From positions 7,538-53,551 of the forward strand of contig RWJK01000968.1 in the NCBI GenBank assembly GCA_004335835.1: 46,014 bases of DNA. Reading direction: 5' to 3'. Numbering within the stretch: the stretch's first letter is position 1; every line of letters starts with the position of its first letter. The notes under the pieces are model-generated. The model saw nothing but the letters and a program-made list of their open reading frames with translations. It was not told the origin of the DNA and made no database searches. Both the position numbers and the translations under genes were made by a program. Positions 22,590 to 33,705 of the stretch are shown here, in pieces. The stretch comes from Scenedesmus sp. ARA3 (lineage: Eukaryota > Chlorophyta > Chlorophyceae > Sphaeropleales > Scenedesmaceae).

Positions 22590-23568
22590 CCAAACGACTT
22601 GACAATATCAAAGGGCAGCGATGCTGACTGGAGCCCTGCAGGGACTGCGGCACCTGCTGCAAGTGCTGTGGTGATTGCTGTTGCTGGCGCTGCTGCTGCA
22701 GCTGCTGGCTGCTGGAACGCTGGCAGCACACTGCAGAAAGCAGCAGGGGAGGCAGCAGCACCAGTTGATACACACACCGTTCACAGCTGAGAATGAGGTT
22801 GGTAAAACCAGCACCCTTTGCTGTTGTGCCCTTGTCAATAGATCCTTGCAACAGCACTGATCCAAGCTGGCGCACAGTGGTAGCGCGCTGGGTTGATGCA
22901 GCTCATCCAACCAGCACCGTTGACTGTTGCTCCAACGCATTTGCAATCTACTAAGAGCCAGCAGGCATCTGCACTGCATTACAATCTGCAGGACGATTTG
23001 AAGGGAGACTGCTGTGGCTTGCAGGAAAGCAAAAGGCTGTTATAATGCTGTGCCAGGCCGCACCTCCTCAGGCCTTGGTCCTGGCTCTGCACTTTGTCAT
23101 CCTGGAACAGCACGACATACTGCCCAGGGATTGCAGAGCCATGCGCCTTCCCTGCAGCAATTGTGACAGTGAAGATAAAGAGCATCATCAGCATTGATTG
23201 CCGCTGGCTGCATGCCCAACTGGAGCGGGAGGAGGAGGGAAGAGGACGTCCTCTGTCGACTATTCAACATTTTCACGGTACCATGCAACAGATGACAGCA
23301 GGATGGGGCTATTCATCACGAGGCTGCACCATGCACACGGCCTTCGAGCCTCACCTGCACACTTGTCGACTGCTTCCGGTGGAGCAATGGCAGCTATGCT
23401 CACTATGTTGTCGCTGCCTTCAGCAATGATATGCGTGGCGAAAACGAGCCGGCTTGCCAAGATAAAGAAGAGTGAGCTGCCCACCGCTCCGGCATGCCGC
23501 TGCGCTACCACTTTTCCCGCTGCACGGTGCCGCATGCTCGAGATGTTTGTCTTAAGCCGCATAAACAT
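16094..23568 (-). CDS. secreted subtilisin-like serine protease, paralogue B (S8 family)
   Basis: Exons on the minus strand: 23568-23355, 23151-23064, 22730-22472, 22026-21927, 21595-21245, 21041-20607, 20345-20290, 19811-19604, 19047-18997, 17678-17403, 16877-16668, 16383-16094; 845 aa, in frame throughout. Seen: a hydrophobic signal-like segment (SSLFFILASRLVFA), propeptide IPGQYVVLF and later GFVVK|VGADAAGEAVV, a Cys-rich region ([11 protein letters not shown]), an SPPPPPPP linker, then the catalytic domain with Asp527 (IDSGIQCSHPD), His565 (GHGTHVSG), Asn681 (AAGNEG) and Ser774 (GTSQATPH). Exons of 88, 351, 435, 56, 208 and 51 nt have exactly the lengths of their counterparts in A, confirming the splice model. 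Probably a secreted endopeptidase; target unknown. The start is uncertain: ATGs at 23568, 23562 and 23535 are in frame. Confidence 0.87.
17050..17370 (-). repeat. exon 10 3' edge copies and AGCC tetranucleotide arrays in subtilase B
   Basis: A copy of the native exon end at 17390-17500 (ALADAVCELL...GVVSVSAAGEG) occurs at 17139-17240, with a partial copy at 17244-17290. AGCC arrays lie on either side, near 17055-17095 and 17327-17368. The long copy matches the native one almost residue for residue (LARLEAEAG for LGRLENEAG) and keeps the GTGAGG donor. Confidence 0.78.
17598..18640 (-). repeat. exon 10 5' edge of subtilase B, six to seven copies
   Basis: The native start (17678) encodes APIVGLKVLNAAGSG followed by ASSIIAALSW. 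Further copies occupy about 17850-17925, 17975-18045, 18175-18250, 18430-18508 and 18555-18625, with a degenerate one near 18085-18125. Each copy starts at an acceptor (usually GCATGCAG|G) and runs 75-80 nt, most ending near GCACTCAGC. Spacing is irregular, 120-250 bp. Confidence 0.85.
18872..18917 (+). repeat. (GCTGC)n pentanucleotide microsatellite
   Basis: Nine perfect GCTGC units inside an intron of subtilase B. This is the only pentanucleotide array I noticed. Confidence 0.9.
19473..19520 (-). repeat. intronic copy of the exon 8 3' edge (catalytic His box) of subtilase B
   Basis: It encodes [13 protein letters not shown], as does the native end at 19604-19650, and sits in the following intron. 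The donor position reads GTTTGT rather than GTGAGT. Confidence 0.75.
20172..20201 (-). repeat. intronic copy of the exon 7 3' edge of subtilase B
   Basis: The last part of the 56-nt exon (GMARIM) and its donor GTGAGG, native at 20275-20307, recurs about 100 bp downstream in the intron with a perfect match over about 30 bp. Confidence 0.75.
22095..22133 (-). repeat. copy of the exon 4 5' edge of subtilase B
   Basis: The acceptor and first codons of exon 4 (GTGCAG|GTGGGAGCTGATGC, native near 22026) recur about 100 bp upstream in the intron. This intron does not exist in paralogue A. Confidence 0.72.
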
Positions 23569-23856
23569 CAATAGCAAGTTGTATCGTTACATGCAGCGAC
23601 TGAATGTCATGATATCCCCTGCTGGGCAAAAGGCACTGGCCAGCCTACACAGCTCGACACAGCTTCGCAGCAAATCACAAGTCACAAGGTCAACGTGTAT
23701 CCGGACATCTTCAAGTCGGTTGTATACAGGTATTCATAAATGTATGGTTGTAACAACACTGATGAGACCATCCCATAATGAATTCCAAGAGGAGTGACAC
23801 ATCCATGACAACAGCCCCAGTTGCTTGCTGCCCACTGCTGATCTGCACAAGCTTCA
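23569..23856. other. short intergenic region upstream of subtilase B
   Basis: Only about 290 bp separate the start of subtilase B from the stop of the phosphatase gene, both on the minus strand. It must hold the phosphatase 3' end and the subtilase B promoter. A TGTAA on the minus strand at 23587-23591 could be the phosphatase poly(A) signal. Confidence 0.5.
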
Positions 23857-25023
23857 CTAGCTCATAAACTCATCGCCTTCGTCTATACTCATCCTCTTGA
23901 TGTCGTTGATTTGCCCCGTCTCACTGCATGCCCTGCGCAGCCCAGCTGCGCCGCTGCCCACACCAATGGCGTCACCATAGTTCACCTCCAGTGGCTGCTG
24001 CCGCTGCTCACTCTCGGGCTCCCCAGCGTCAGCTGCAGCATGCCCGCCCGCTGCTGGCAGCATGCCAGCTGCTCCTGCCGCTGACGCGAATGGCGCTGCG
24101 GCTGCTACTGCAGCGGCTGCAGTGGCTGCGCCTGGCCACAGCGACGGGTTGCTGCTGGCACTCAGCCGGCCAGGCTGGCGGAAGGACTGCACCACGCTGC
24201 GCAGGCTGCGGCACACACACCACGCAACAGTCCCAGTTGATTGCAATGAAGTTGATACCTGATGCTGCATGTCCTCAGCAGGGACAGTAAGGCGCAAGCA
24301 CGTGGGACGTGTAGAACAAGATCGCTGAGGATGCTGCGAAGAGCTGAACACGACAGGTGCAGGAACCATCAACAAGCACTGCGCCACTGCCGCCATGGTG
24401 TCCACCATGCCTGCGCGCACACTAACCCACCTGTCTGTCTCGCTGCGCCTGTACTTGCGGTTGCGGCCCTCCGTCGTGGCAGGCGACTCGGAGCGGCCGC
24501 TGCTGCTGCCACCCGTGCCGATGTCGTCCACTGCAAGCCCCACCAGCGAGCCCCGCGGCGTCAGGCGGCCTGCAGGAGACATGCAGTTCAGTTTTATCAA
24601 TCATGGGTGGGGAGAACGGCACTGTAGCCAGCAGGTGATGCAGGGGTGGGACATGCTGTGCAGTACCTAGGACAGTACTGCACAGCAGAACCTGGCAGGT
24701 GTAGCCTGGTGCACCTGCTAGGTGTGACAGCATCTCACTCCGCGCCTGTGCACACCACTGCATGCAACAGCTGCTGGTTGGCTGCTGCATGCCACCACAT
24801 GCCCCGTCCGCGCGTCACAGCCGCTGCCTACATACACACACAGCCCTGCGCTGCTGCTGCCACCCACCTGCTTCAGCGCTGCCGCTGCCACCGCTCTTCA
24901 GCAGTGCCCGCAGCCAGGTCTCATAGTCGGCGCTATACTCGTCCACCTCGCCCACCACACCCAGCAGACCACTGGCCAGCTGCACATTGCTGCTCAGCTG
25001 CGCGCTCAGCAGCTCAGCCTCAC

Positions 25024-25058
<35 letters not shown>

Positions 25059-27730
25059 AGCGTGCTGCTGCCTGCCCTGCTGCTCATGCTGCTGCTGGGC
25101 CGCCGCGCTGCGGCGCCGTTGCTGCTGCTGTTGCTGGGAGCTGCCAGCCAAGGCGGCGGCTGGCGCTGCTGCTGCTGCTGCTGCTGCTGTCCTAGTGCTG
25201 GCGGCGGCGGTGGCTGCTGCTGTTGCTGCTGAGCGCTGCTTGGCCGGCTGCCTGCAAGCATACAGCAACATTGTCACGAATCTGCGAAGCACACACGTGT
25301 CACAGCCTCAGCACATGTTACATGCCTCATTCATGCCATGGTCTCACCCAGCAGCTCTTCTGCTGCCTGTGCGCATGCATGACACTTGAGCAGGGACACG
25401 TGCTGCAACACATGCCCAGTGCCCTCGTCCAAGCTCGCGGTTCCAGCGCATGCTGGTGAGAAACACTGCATGTGTCATGCAGCCCTCGAACGCCGCCGCA
25501 CCTCCCGCAGCTAGCGCCATGCCCTCATCATCGCCTCCAGCAGCAACAGCAATAGCAGCAGCAGCGCCGCCTGCTGCTGCAGGCCCGCCTGCCAGGCTGG
25601 CACACGAGGGCTCCATGGACGGCAGCAGACTGCCGTCAGGCTGGCCGCTGCCGCTGCTGCTGCTGCTGTCTGGGTTGAGGGCTGCCAGCAAGTCGTCCGG
25701 CTCCTCGCCTGCAGCAGCGCCCGCACAGCATCTTTTGAAACACAGCATGCACAGCATGCAAAAAAATGTACAGGCAGCCTCGTGCAGCAAGCCTGGTGCT
25801 CAGCACACTTGCTGCTGGCCTGCAGGCCTCCCACCAGCACATATATACATTGCATATAAATGCTACACACTCAAAGAGCTGCTTCATCCCATCCAGGCCA
25901 AACAACATCCTCACCTTGCCGCACCAGCTCCGGCTGCGGCGCACCCTCGTAGCGCACCAGCGCTGCTGCCGCCCGCCAGCCCGCATCAGCCATCACGCCC
26001 AAGCAGCTGGCGCCGCGCCACACATACAAGGCGTGCGGCAGGTGCACCACGAAGCAGCCGCGGCTGTCCAGCGCGGCCCAGTCTACTGCGCTGCAGCCTG
26101 GCTTGGGGCTGAGGGCCTTGGGCACCAGGTAGGTGGCATCTTCCGGGCAGTGCGGCGCGATGCGGTACACGCGCGCGCGGCTGGGCGGCCGCTGCCGCCG
26201 CTTCTGCAGGCGCAACATCAGCATGTGGAGTGCGGGAAGGTTTTGGAGCCGTTAAAGCTTGGGACAGCAAGCGCAGCGCATACGCGTCTTCTTGCCCTCA
26301 GCTGCACTGTTGAACACGCTTCTTCCATGACAAACCTCACAATGCATCATACCATGCATGTCAAACCACAGTGACTCACCGCCCAGTTGATGAGCTGGCA
26401 CATGAAGCCCACGTTGGGGCTGGTCACGCCGCGCAGCGCACGCACAGCCTGGTACACCTCGTCATACGAGCCGCCCGTCTTCCACATCAGGTACGCAATG
26501 GCAATGGTGGTGCTGCGAGACACACCCTGGCTGCAGTGCACCAGCACGTGGCCGCCGCCGCTGCTGCCGCTGCAGTTTGCGGCAGCTGCGCAGGGCTCGC
26601 CAGCGCTGCTTGGCGCCGCCGCTGCTGCTGATGCGTCCCGCGCGCGGTCCCGCTGCTGCAGCTGCAGCTGCAGCGACGGCACGCTGCCTGGGCCCAGCAG
26701 CTGCTGCTGCTGCTGCTGTTGCTGCAGCTGGTTGCCGTCAGTGAGCCGCAGCGAGCTCTGCCGCTGCGCAGTGCTGGCGCTGTTGCCTCCGCTCGCAGCT
26801 GCAGGAGCCGCGGTGCTGGTGTTGCTGCCGCTGCCCCTTCTTGCGTTCTCTATGAAGTCGAATGTGTCGTACAGGATGCATGTGATGTCTTCATGCGGGA
26901 TGTCTGAGCAGCAGCAGCAACAGCAGCAGCGCAGCAGCAAAGGAGGCGCGCCCAATGAGCAGACGCACTCAGCATTGCAACAGGTTCAAGCGCAACATTG
27001 GTGCCGCCCCACGGCAGCAGTGTGCACGCGTACTCTGTCCACTAGCATGACATACGCAGCATCCTCTGTCCGCAGGCCTCCTAGTGTGATGTGCCTCCAC
27101 TGCGCAATCAAACTGCCTCCTGCAAGTCTTTCTGTGAACTGCTCACCCTGCAGCCACAGCGTCTTGTAGGCCACCCCATCGTCCTTGAAGTATTCTGTGT
27201 ACAGTGCCCCCACGCAGTTGACGACGTGGCTGATGCCGTGCGCCGCCAATATGGCGCGGTCCTGCGCCACAGCTGCACCAGATACATACAAGCCCTCTGC
27301 AACCTGCATGCATCCGAAAGCGGGCACGCCGCCAGCAATGATATAGTCTCACACATGTATATGAAACGCCATGCAGCTAGCAGTGATAGAAGTCTACACT
27401 CGAGTCCTGCAGCTGAATTGTCACTGCGGCAGTTGCCATCACAGCTGAAGCCCATAGGCCCTGCTTCTAGCTAGCTGCCTGCTGCCACTCTCTCTGCTTC
27501 CAGCTGCCGGCACGCTGCTAGCCTGTGTTGGCCGTAGACCATACAGAGCTGCTACATCACCGGCGCTGTTGCTGGGGCTGCTGCTTGCTCTCCGCCACTG
27601 CCCGCACCTTAGAGCACTGCATCTCAAATTTTGCAAACTTCTGCCGCCGCAGCTCCTCATAGTCAGGGTTGCTGCTGGGGGGCCCATTGTCGCGTGGCAG
27701 GAAGTTGAGATCAAGCATCAGCGGCCGCAT
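23857..27730 (-). CDS. MKP1-like: MKP1-like dual-specificity phosphatase with gelsolin-like region
   Basis: Expected to dephosphorylate phospho-Thr/Tyr of MAP kinases, by analogy with plant MKP1. Exons on the minus strand: 27730-27608, 27303-27147, 26903-26380, 26203-25915, 25708-25502, 25251-24868, 24569-24431, 24205-23857; 723 aa, all phases consistent. Seen: N-terminal MRPLMLDLNFLPRDN and NPDYEELRRQKFAKFE; the DSP fold from VAEGLYVSGAAVAQD through NCVGALYTEYFKDD and EDITCILYDTFDFIE; active-site loop HCSQGVSRS (Cys217, Arg223); then SRARVYRIAPHCPEDATYLV and ALDSRGCFVVHLPHALYVW, the gelsolin-like part typical of plant MKP1. The C-terminal half is Gln/Ser/Ala-rich. About 95 low-complexity residues (roughly 117-211) are inserted just before the active-site loop. 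The exon 5 donor (GTGCGG) and later joins are less certain than the first four exons. Confidence 0.87.
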
Positions 27731-29914
27731 CAAACCGCCTGCGTGCCAGTAGCATACACAGCGCCGACATTGTCTACAAGAGTCTGCTGATGCGGTGCAG
27801 GATTGTCACTGGAGTTGCTGCTTGAGTCTCAGATGTAGATCGAATGGCTTAGTAAAATAGATGAGTGCTGCTTGTTCTGCATGTGAACGGTGTGGGGTGG
27901 TTTGAAGAAGCATGCATGCATGGGGCTGCTCATGCACAGCACGCCGCCAGCATTGATATAGTCAAGCATGCGCAGCAGCTGCTGTGTCCTTTTGCACAGG
28001 CTGTATCCGCAGCAAAGGCAGCACACAAAGGTGCCAGTTGAACCGCTCAGTTTGTACTTCACAGTGCTGTGTTGCTGCTTGCTGGCCGACAACAGCAGCA
28101 TGCTGCACACGCGCACCTCGTGGAGGCCCAAGTCCAGCCATCTTGACCACTGGATCTCGCCTGGCTTCCTTACTGCCGCCGGCAGCTGCTTGTCGAAGCT
28201 GCTCTGAGTTACTGGCCTCCTTATTCCAGGCTGTTTCTGGGATGAAACGCTGCCTGAAGTGGCTGAACACATGGGGTGAAGACATCTACTGCTGCTGTGT
28301 GCCCAGGCAGCGGCACAGGCAGCTGCACCGTTCACGGCATACACGGTTAGCTATAAATGTAATATAAAAGCGCTTGTGAAGTTTTTGTAAGGCGCTCAGC
28401 TCGGCAACGAGCAGCAAGGGGGTGCAATGTCTTTCACCGGCCAGGCATCAAGCAGATGTGTTGAGCTACAATAAATAAAAGCGAAGGGTTAGAGTGTAAC
28501 TTGATTGATAGGTGAACAAGAAACGGCGGTCAAGCAATCAAGTGTCGTTTGGTTTGAAAAGAGTGGCACACTGACATGGAGCTTTGCATCAGCAACGGTA
28601 CCAAACAGGTTCTTTAGCGCTGACACAGACACCTCGCATGCACTTAGAGCACCACCGTTGTCAATGGCACCCGAACTCCCAAAGCCCTTTTGTGAGACGT
28701 CCCACAGCGTGATCAGGTAAGCACGTGCGGCTTCAACAATAACACCGTAATATTTTAAAATGCAGTAGTATATTTGCTAGTCATTAAAGTTCGACGGCGG
28801 TGCTCCCAGCGATTTGGCGAACATGCTTGAAGTTGGCGCGAAATTGTCTTGCTTCTCAAGCAGGCACACTTCGCCAGACTTACGTTGATACAAGGTCAGA
28901 CATGATCAAGCGTGTTTCTTACGTCGAAACACGTGGCACCACCGCTGCAGATGGCCTTCAAGCACAGATATCCCTGTCAGGAGGCTGCCGCAGCCTGGCA
29001 GGCAGATCTGCCTGGCATGTCTAGACATGAAGGGGATGCTTGCAATCATAAGACAACGTGTGTCACCAATACATGATCAATTATTCACGAGAAGCCATGG
29101 CACGAAACCAGCACTGACACGGATCATGGGCGGTATCGCCAATACGCCAGGACTCCCCACGGGGCCCACCGTGGCACGGATGGGGTTGCTGCAGGTGAAC
29201 CTGTGCCTGCTTGCAACAACATACCGATATAAATGAACAATGCAACGCGATCCCAGTATAACTGCAGCTGTTTGTCAAGGATTGCTCAGAGCGTTGATGC
29301 AAGCAAGTCTGTATGCTTGCACGTTGAGTTTGCTGCAGTGGGAGTACCAATGTTGGACAGTCAAGCAGCCATCCAGTGCACACCAACACCAGGCCCAATG
29401 TCGCCCGAGTTGTCCTGCTGATATCAAAGCCATCCCCTCATCCACAAAGATGAAGCATTGGCACACCAAATCAATACATCAGCTTGGCCGTGGCAATTGC
29501 CAGGATCCATGCTTTCATGATACACGATACATGCTGTGGCAATGCAAGATTGTGGCGTGTGGGACAGCAGCACCAGTCATGCAGCTGCAAGCAGCTGTTG
29601 CATCAAGCAGCACGATCATAAGTCGACAATGGCTGGAAGGACTCCTGCAAGGACAGCACAGCACAGCTGCACAAACACACACAAACTGCACAGCTCAACG
29701 CACACAGATCTCGCTGTGCCAAACATCGAGTACAAGATGCAGCAATGCCCAGCTGTGATGCGACCACAGACCGCAGCTGCGCCCGCTGGCATGCACCAGA
29801 AACCTAGTAGCGCCCGCCGCCAGTTAGAAGCTCAGCGAACGATGCCAGGAAGGAGCTACACAAGGTAGTATTGCTCAGATGTCGACTCAACAACAGACCG
29901 CTCGCATGCACTTG
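27731..29914. other. 2.2 kb upstream of the phosphatase, no gene recognised
   Basis: An ATG-started frame of 171 codons lies at 27829-28344 (-) and could be a small gene or phosphatase 5' leader. It contains one charged segment (FDKQLPAAVRKPGEIQWSRW) but no family motif I recognise. The part from about 28380 to 29900 is more AT-rich, lacks CAG tracts and shows no conserved frame; it should include the 3' end of the permease gene. Confidence 0.4.
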
Positions 29915-32900
29915 CTAGTGGTGGCCGCCGCCAGTGCGCAGCTCAGCAGACAACGCCAGCAGCGCCACTGCTGTCGAGTAGGCAGCCACCTGTGCTGCTA
30001 TCAGCGCCAGGCTGGCCCTGCTGCCCTGCTTCCACTCCTTGAAGCGAGCCATGCCCCATAGCACACCCACCACAGGGTAGGCCATCACCTGCAGATGGCC
30101 AGACACACACACATGCATGTCAGCACATGGATGGTCCTGGATGTTATTCGAGACAGGGCAATTACATGGGTCCTGGCGCCATCTTCGATCTTATGTCAGC
30201 ACATGTAAAAGACATGTTATGTCAGTACATGTAGTTGACAGCATAGAGAGCATGGTCCCAGACAGCAGGAGAAGCTAGCACAGCCTCAGGACTGCGCGGC
30301 ACACACATGCTCGCTAAGATTGCACCACTGAGGCAGGTGAAACGCAGCATCGGCACAGTACATGATGGTAGGACTCCGCCACACCATGCTGCAGCCAGGT
30401 ATGCATACCAACCCACCTGCAGTCAACACAGCAATCGCCATCTTGCTTGCACGAATCCACATGCTATCCCTCTGTCGACAGCATGCGCACTGCGCGTTGC
30501 ACGGCAGTAACAACGACAACAACAAAAAACAAAAAGCAAAACAGCACGCGCAGCACCCCAGCATACATCACGAGCCCTCGCCAGCATGCACGCAGCACAT
30601 CCATATGCAACTAGCTTGCACTCATGCTGCAGCCAGGCATGCTTACCAACCAACATGCAGCCAACACATCACGTGCAGCACCCCAGCACACACCGCAGGC
30701 CCTCACCAGCATGCACGCAGCACATACATACGCGACTAGCTTGTACTCATGCTGCAGCAAGGCATGAATACCCGTCAACATGCAGCCAACACGCTCAACA
30801 CCCCAGTACACATCACGGGCACCCACCAGCATGCATGCAGCGTAGCCCGCCACCTGACCGCCCATGAACTGCGACAGGTCACCAGCCGCCGCCAGCGCCC
30901 CCGACAGCACCGACAGCCCTCGGCCCCTGTTATCTTTCAAATAACATGTTACTGACGACGCCTGCGTGCCGAACGGCGGCTTGTAGAGGAAAATGCCATT
31001 CAGGATGATTGAGGTGGCCGCAAAGCCAACAGAGAACCAGAAGTTGGTTGTCCAGACGGTTAGGGGAGGCGTGCCTGGCGGCAGTAGCTTGAAGGGGTCC
31101 GTGGCAGCGATCTGGAAGGCTGGCAGGAACAGGCCGTAGACGCCACCCCCTGCAGGAAGCCACAGGCGTGCACATGCATCAGGATTGAATTGCTTGGATG
31201 GCATTTGAATGTTACAGTGGTCCACAAAGTAAAGCGCTAGGTGTGTCATGTCATGATGATGATGCGTCATGATGATGATGTGGCGTCGTGTGGTTTCTGC
31301 AAGAAATTGCTGTGTGCATGGTCTGAACTCTGAACTCATTATACAGACGGCAGCACCCTGCTTCAGCAGGTTGCACCCACTTGCGTGCTGTGATCATGTG
31401 CTGGCAACAAGCAGCAAGCTGCATGGCGATGCCCCCTAACAGCCTAATCGCATGGTGGCCTTGCATTGCACTTTGCACATGTCTATGCTTGACACCTGAT
31501 GTATCAAGCATTCTTATGCGTACTATCTAACATCACACGGGTGGGGTGTGGAGACAAACTGGCACTAACACAAGCACTGGCAGCATGCTCACCTAGCAAA
31601 GCTACTGCCAGGCCAAGGAACCTGCTGTTGCTGCCTAGCTGAATGGAACGCTGCCGCTGCAGCTTGGCATGCTGCTGCTGCTGCTGCTGCTGCTGCATAG
31701 TGCAGTCGGGGCTGCTGCTGCTGACATCAATGTGCAATGTTGTCGATGTTGTGCTGGCTGCGTCTCGCGGCAGCTGATCCTGATGCTGCTGACGGTGGCG
31801 GCAGCTGCTGCGCATGTCGATGTCTTGTTTGGCACAACTGCTATCATCAAGTTGAACCTGCTCTGCTGCTGCCGTTGGTCTGGCTGAGTCGTCAAACCCG
31901 GAAACATCTGTGTGTGTTGCTGCCGCCTCTGCTGCTACGTCTATAGCGCTGCTGCTGGTGCTGCCGGGTGCTGCTTGCTTGCGTTGCCGCTCTCCCACAA
32001 CATGTGCAGCAGCGCCCAGTGCAATGGCAACTGCAGCACAAGCCTGCAATGCAAGCACAGGCGGCACCAAGTCATCAATGCATACACTAGGTGACAACTG
32101 CAGACAAGCACTCTGTTGTATGCACGATTGCAAGATCAATGCAGCAGACAAAGGAAGACGTAAAGGAGATTTGACGCAACATTCTTGATGCAAACACAAG
32201 ACAGTCAACAATCTGCTGAGCAATCAATCAGCTGCAGCGCAGCGCTCACCATGCCCGGGAACACCAGCTGTGGCTTGTTAATGCCGCCATCCAAAAAGTA
32301 GGCCAGCACCACGCCGATGATAACGGTCAAAGCGTTCAGCAGCGGCGGGCCGATGCTCAGGCCCAGCAGCGCAGTGGCGTACTGCATGCCCAGGTCCTGC
32401 CAGTGCAGACACGCAGGAGGAGGAGAAGGAGGAGGATGAGCATGAATTTGTCACACAGAATCTGGGGTGAATGGAAGAGGACCAGCACGAACAGGACAAG
32501 GTGTGCAGACAGCACTGACGCGCTTGGCCCAATCAGCCAGTCACCCCTACACACCCACAGTACCCCACCCCCCAAAACCCTCAACATTTTCAAACCACTG
32601 GCGCCTCACTCCGAAGGCCAGGAAGAACCCGCCAGCCAGCGCAAAAGCCACCGCCCGCACATTGTCCTGCGTCAGCTGCGTCAGAAAGCGCGGCCTGGCA
32701 GGGTCATCTGCAGGCCCCAGCTGCCCCAGCGTTGAGTGCTGCAACTGTTATTAATTGCGCTGCACAAGTGATGGTATTGTCCACGCACATTGCAAATCAC
32801 ACACGCCAAGTCAAACCGCAGCCTCTGCGCCCCCGGCATGTCCCGGTCCCTGCCAGCTCACCCCAAACGCCAGAAAGAACCCTCCAGCCAGCGCAAACGC

Positions 32901-33705
32901 CACGGCCCGCCCATTGTCCTGCTGCAGCTGCGTCAGAAAGCGCGGGGCCGCTGCATCCTCAGGCCCCAGCTGCCCCAGCGTGAGTGCAGCAGCAGTGCCC
33001 AGCAGCAGGTAGGTCAGCGCGTAGTCCAGGAAGGTGTGGCTGGGGATGCGGCCGCGCTGCTCGATCAGGTTCCACACTGCAGGCCAGCTGCAGGAAACAA
33101 CAACAAAAGGACAGGAGTGGTTGATGGGTCAACAGATTGTGCAGGGCGAGGTTCTACAGGGCGGCCAACTGCAAAAAGCACGATACAAAGCAGGGCAAGT
33201 AGCAAGCATGCAGCCTTTTGAAGTGCAGTCATGTGGCTGTGTGGCAAGTGAGGAGTGTGAGAGGCCTGATGCAAAAGGAGCCGTATGATGATTGTCCAGG
33301 CATGGCTTTGACACATGACAGCTGCCGGGTGCTGGCTGCTGGTAACGGTGCAGCTGTCTCAGGCGAGAACAACATGCTGACACGACTGCTGAGTATGGCG
33401 CTGTAGATGCATCCAGTATAGGCCAGGCTTGCGGGCTAGCAGCTGTACTAGAGGCAGATTCAATCCTGAGGATTGAACGTTGCTTGTGGTGTATACTCAC
33501 GTGCCCAGCAGTACGATTCCGACCTGCAAGACAGCACCATTTCGACAGTGCAGCAGGCCGAGGCAGGCAGCAGGTTGAGATGAGGCCAGCATGACTGTGT
33601 GTCCTGCAAAGCATGTGCTGCAGCACAGCATACAACCAGGCCGAAGGTGCCACTGCTTACCATCATGAGGCCGATTGCCTCGGGAATTGTGCTTATCATC
33701 AACAT
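29915..33705 (-). CDS. ureide permease family transporter (UPS-like)
   Basis: A multi-pass membrane transporter; plant UPS proteins move allantoin, uracil and related purine or pyrimidine products. Exons on the minus strand: 33705-33661, 33523-33501, 33087-32862, 32396-32250, 32043-31593, 31149-30827, 30088-29915; 462 aa in frame. Conserved UPS segments in order: LLGTWPAVWNLIEQRGR; IPSHTFLDYALTYLL; TLGQLGP then FLTQLQQDNGRAVAFALAGG; NALTVIIGVVLAYFLDGGIN; YGLFLPAFQIAATDPF; DNRGRGLSVLSGALAAAGD; LSQFMGGQVAGYAA; PVVGVLWGMARFKEW. A hydrophilic loop of about 110 residues with a Gln run lies mid-protein (exon 5), where plant members also have a cytosolic loop. Exon 2 is only 23 nt; without it GTWPA is lost. 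Substrate is inferred from the family only. Confidence 0.88.
30375..30850 (-). repeat. ~122-bp tandem repeat carrying the permease exon 6 3' edge
   Basis: The exon end (AACML and donor GTGGGT at 30827) recurs near 30700 and 30577 with about 100 bp of adjoining intron each time; a partial unit lies near 30385. The copies at 30700 and 30577 read GTGAGG and GCGAGG at the donor. Confidence 0.75.
32610..32738 (-). repeat. duplicated cassette exon of the permease gene
   Basis: 129 nt flanked by TTGCAG| and |GTGAGG encode 43 residues, STLGQLGPADD through FALAGGFFLAFG, nearly identical to the end of exon 3 (LGQLGPEDAA through FALAGGFFLAFG, ending at 32862). Length is divisible by three and both splice phases are 0, so inclusion keeps the frame and would insert an extra membrane segment. 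Confidence 0.78.

Noticed and set aside
24646..25389. Plus-strand Ala/Cys-rich open frame
   Set aside because: It is antisense to the poly-Gln exon 6 of the phosphatase; CTG repeats keep all frames open.
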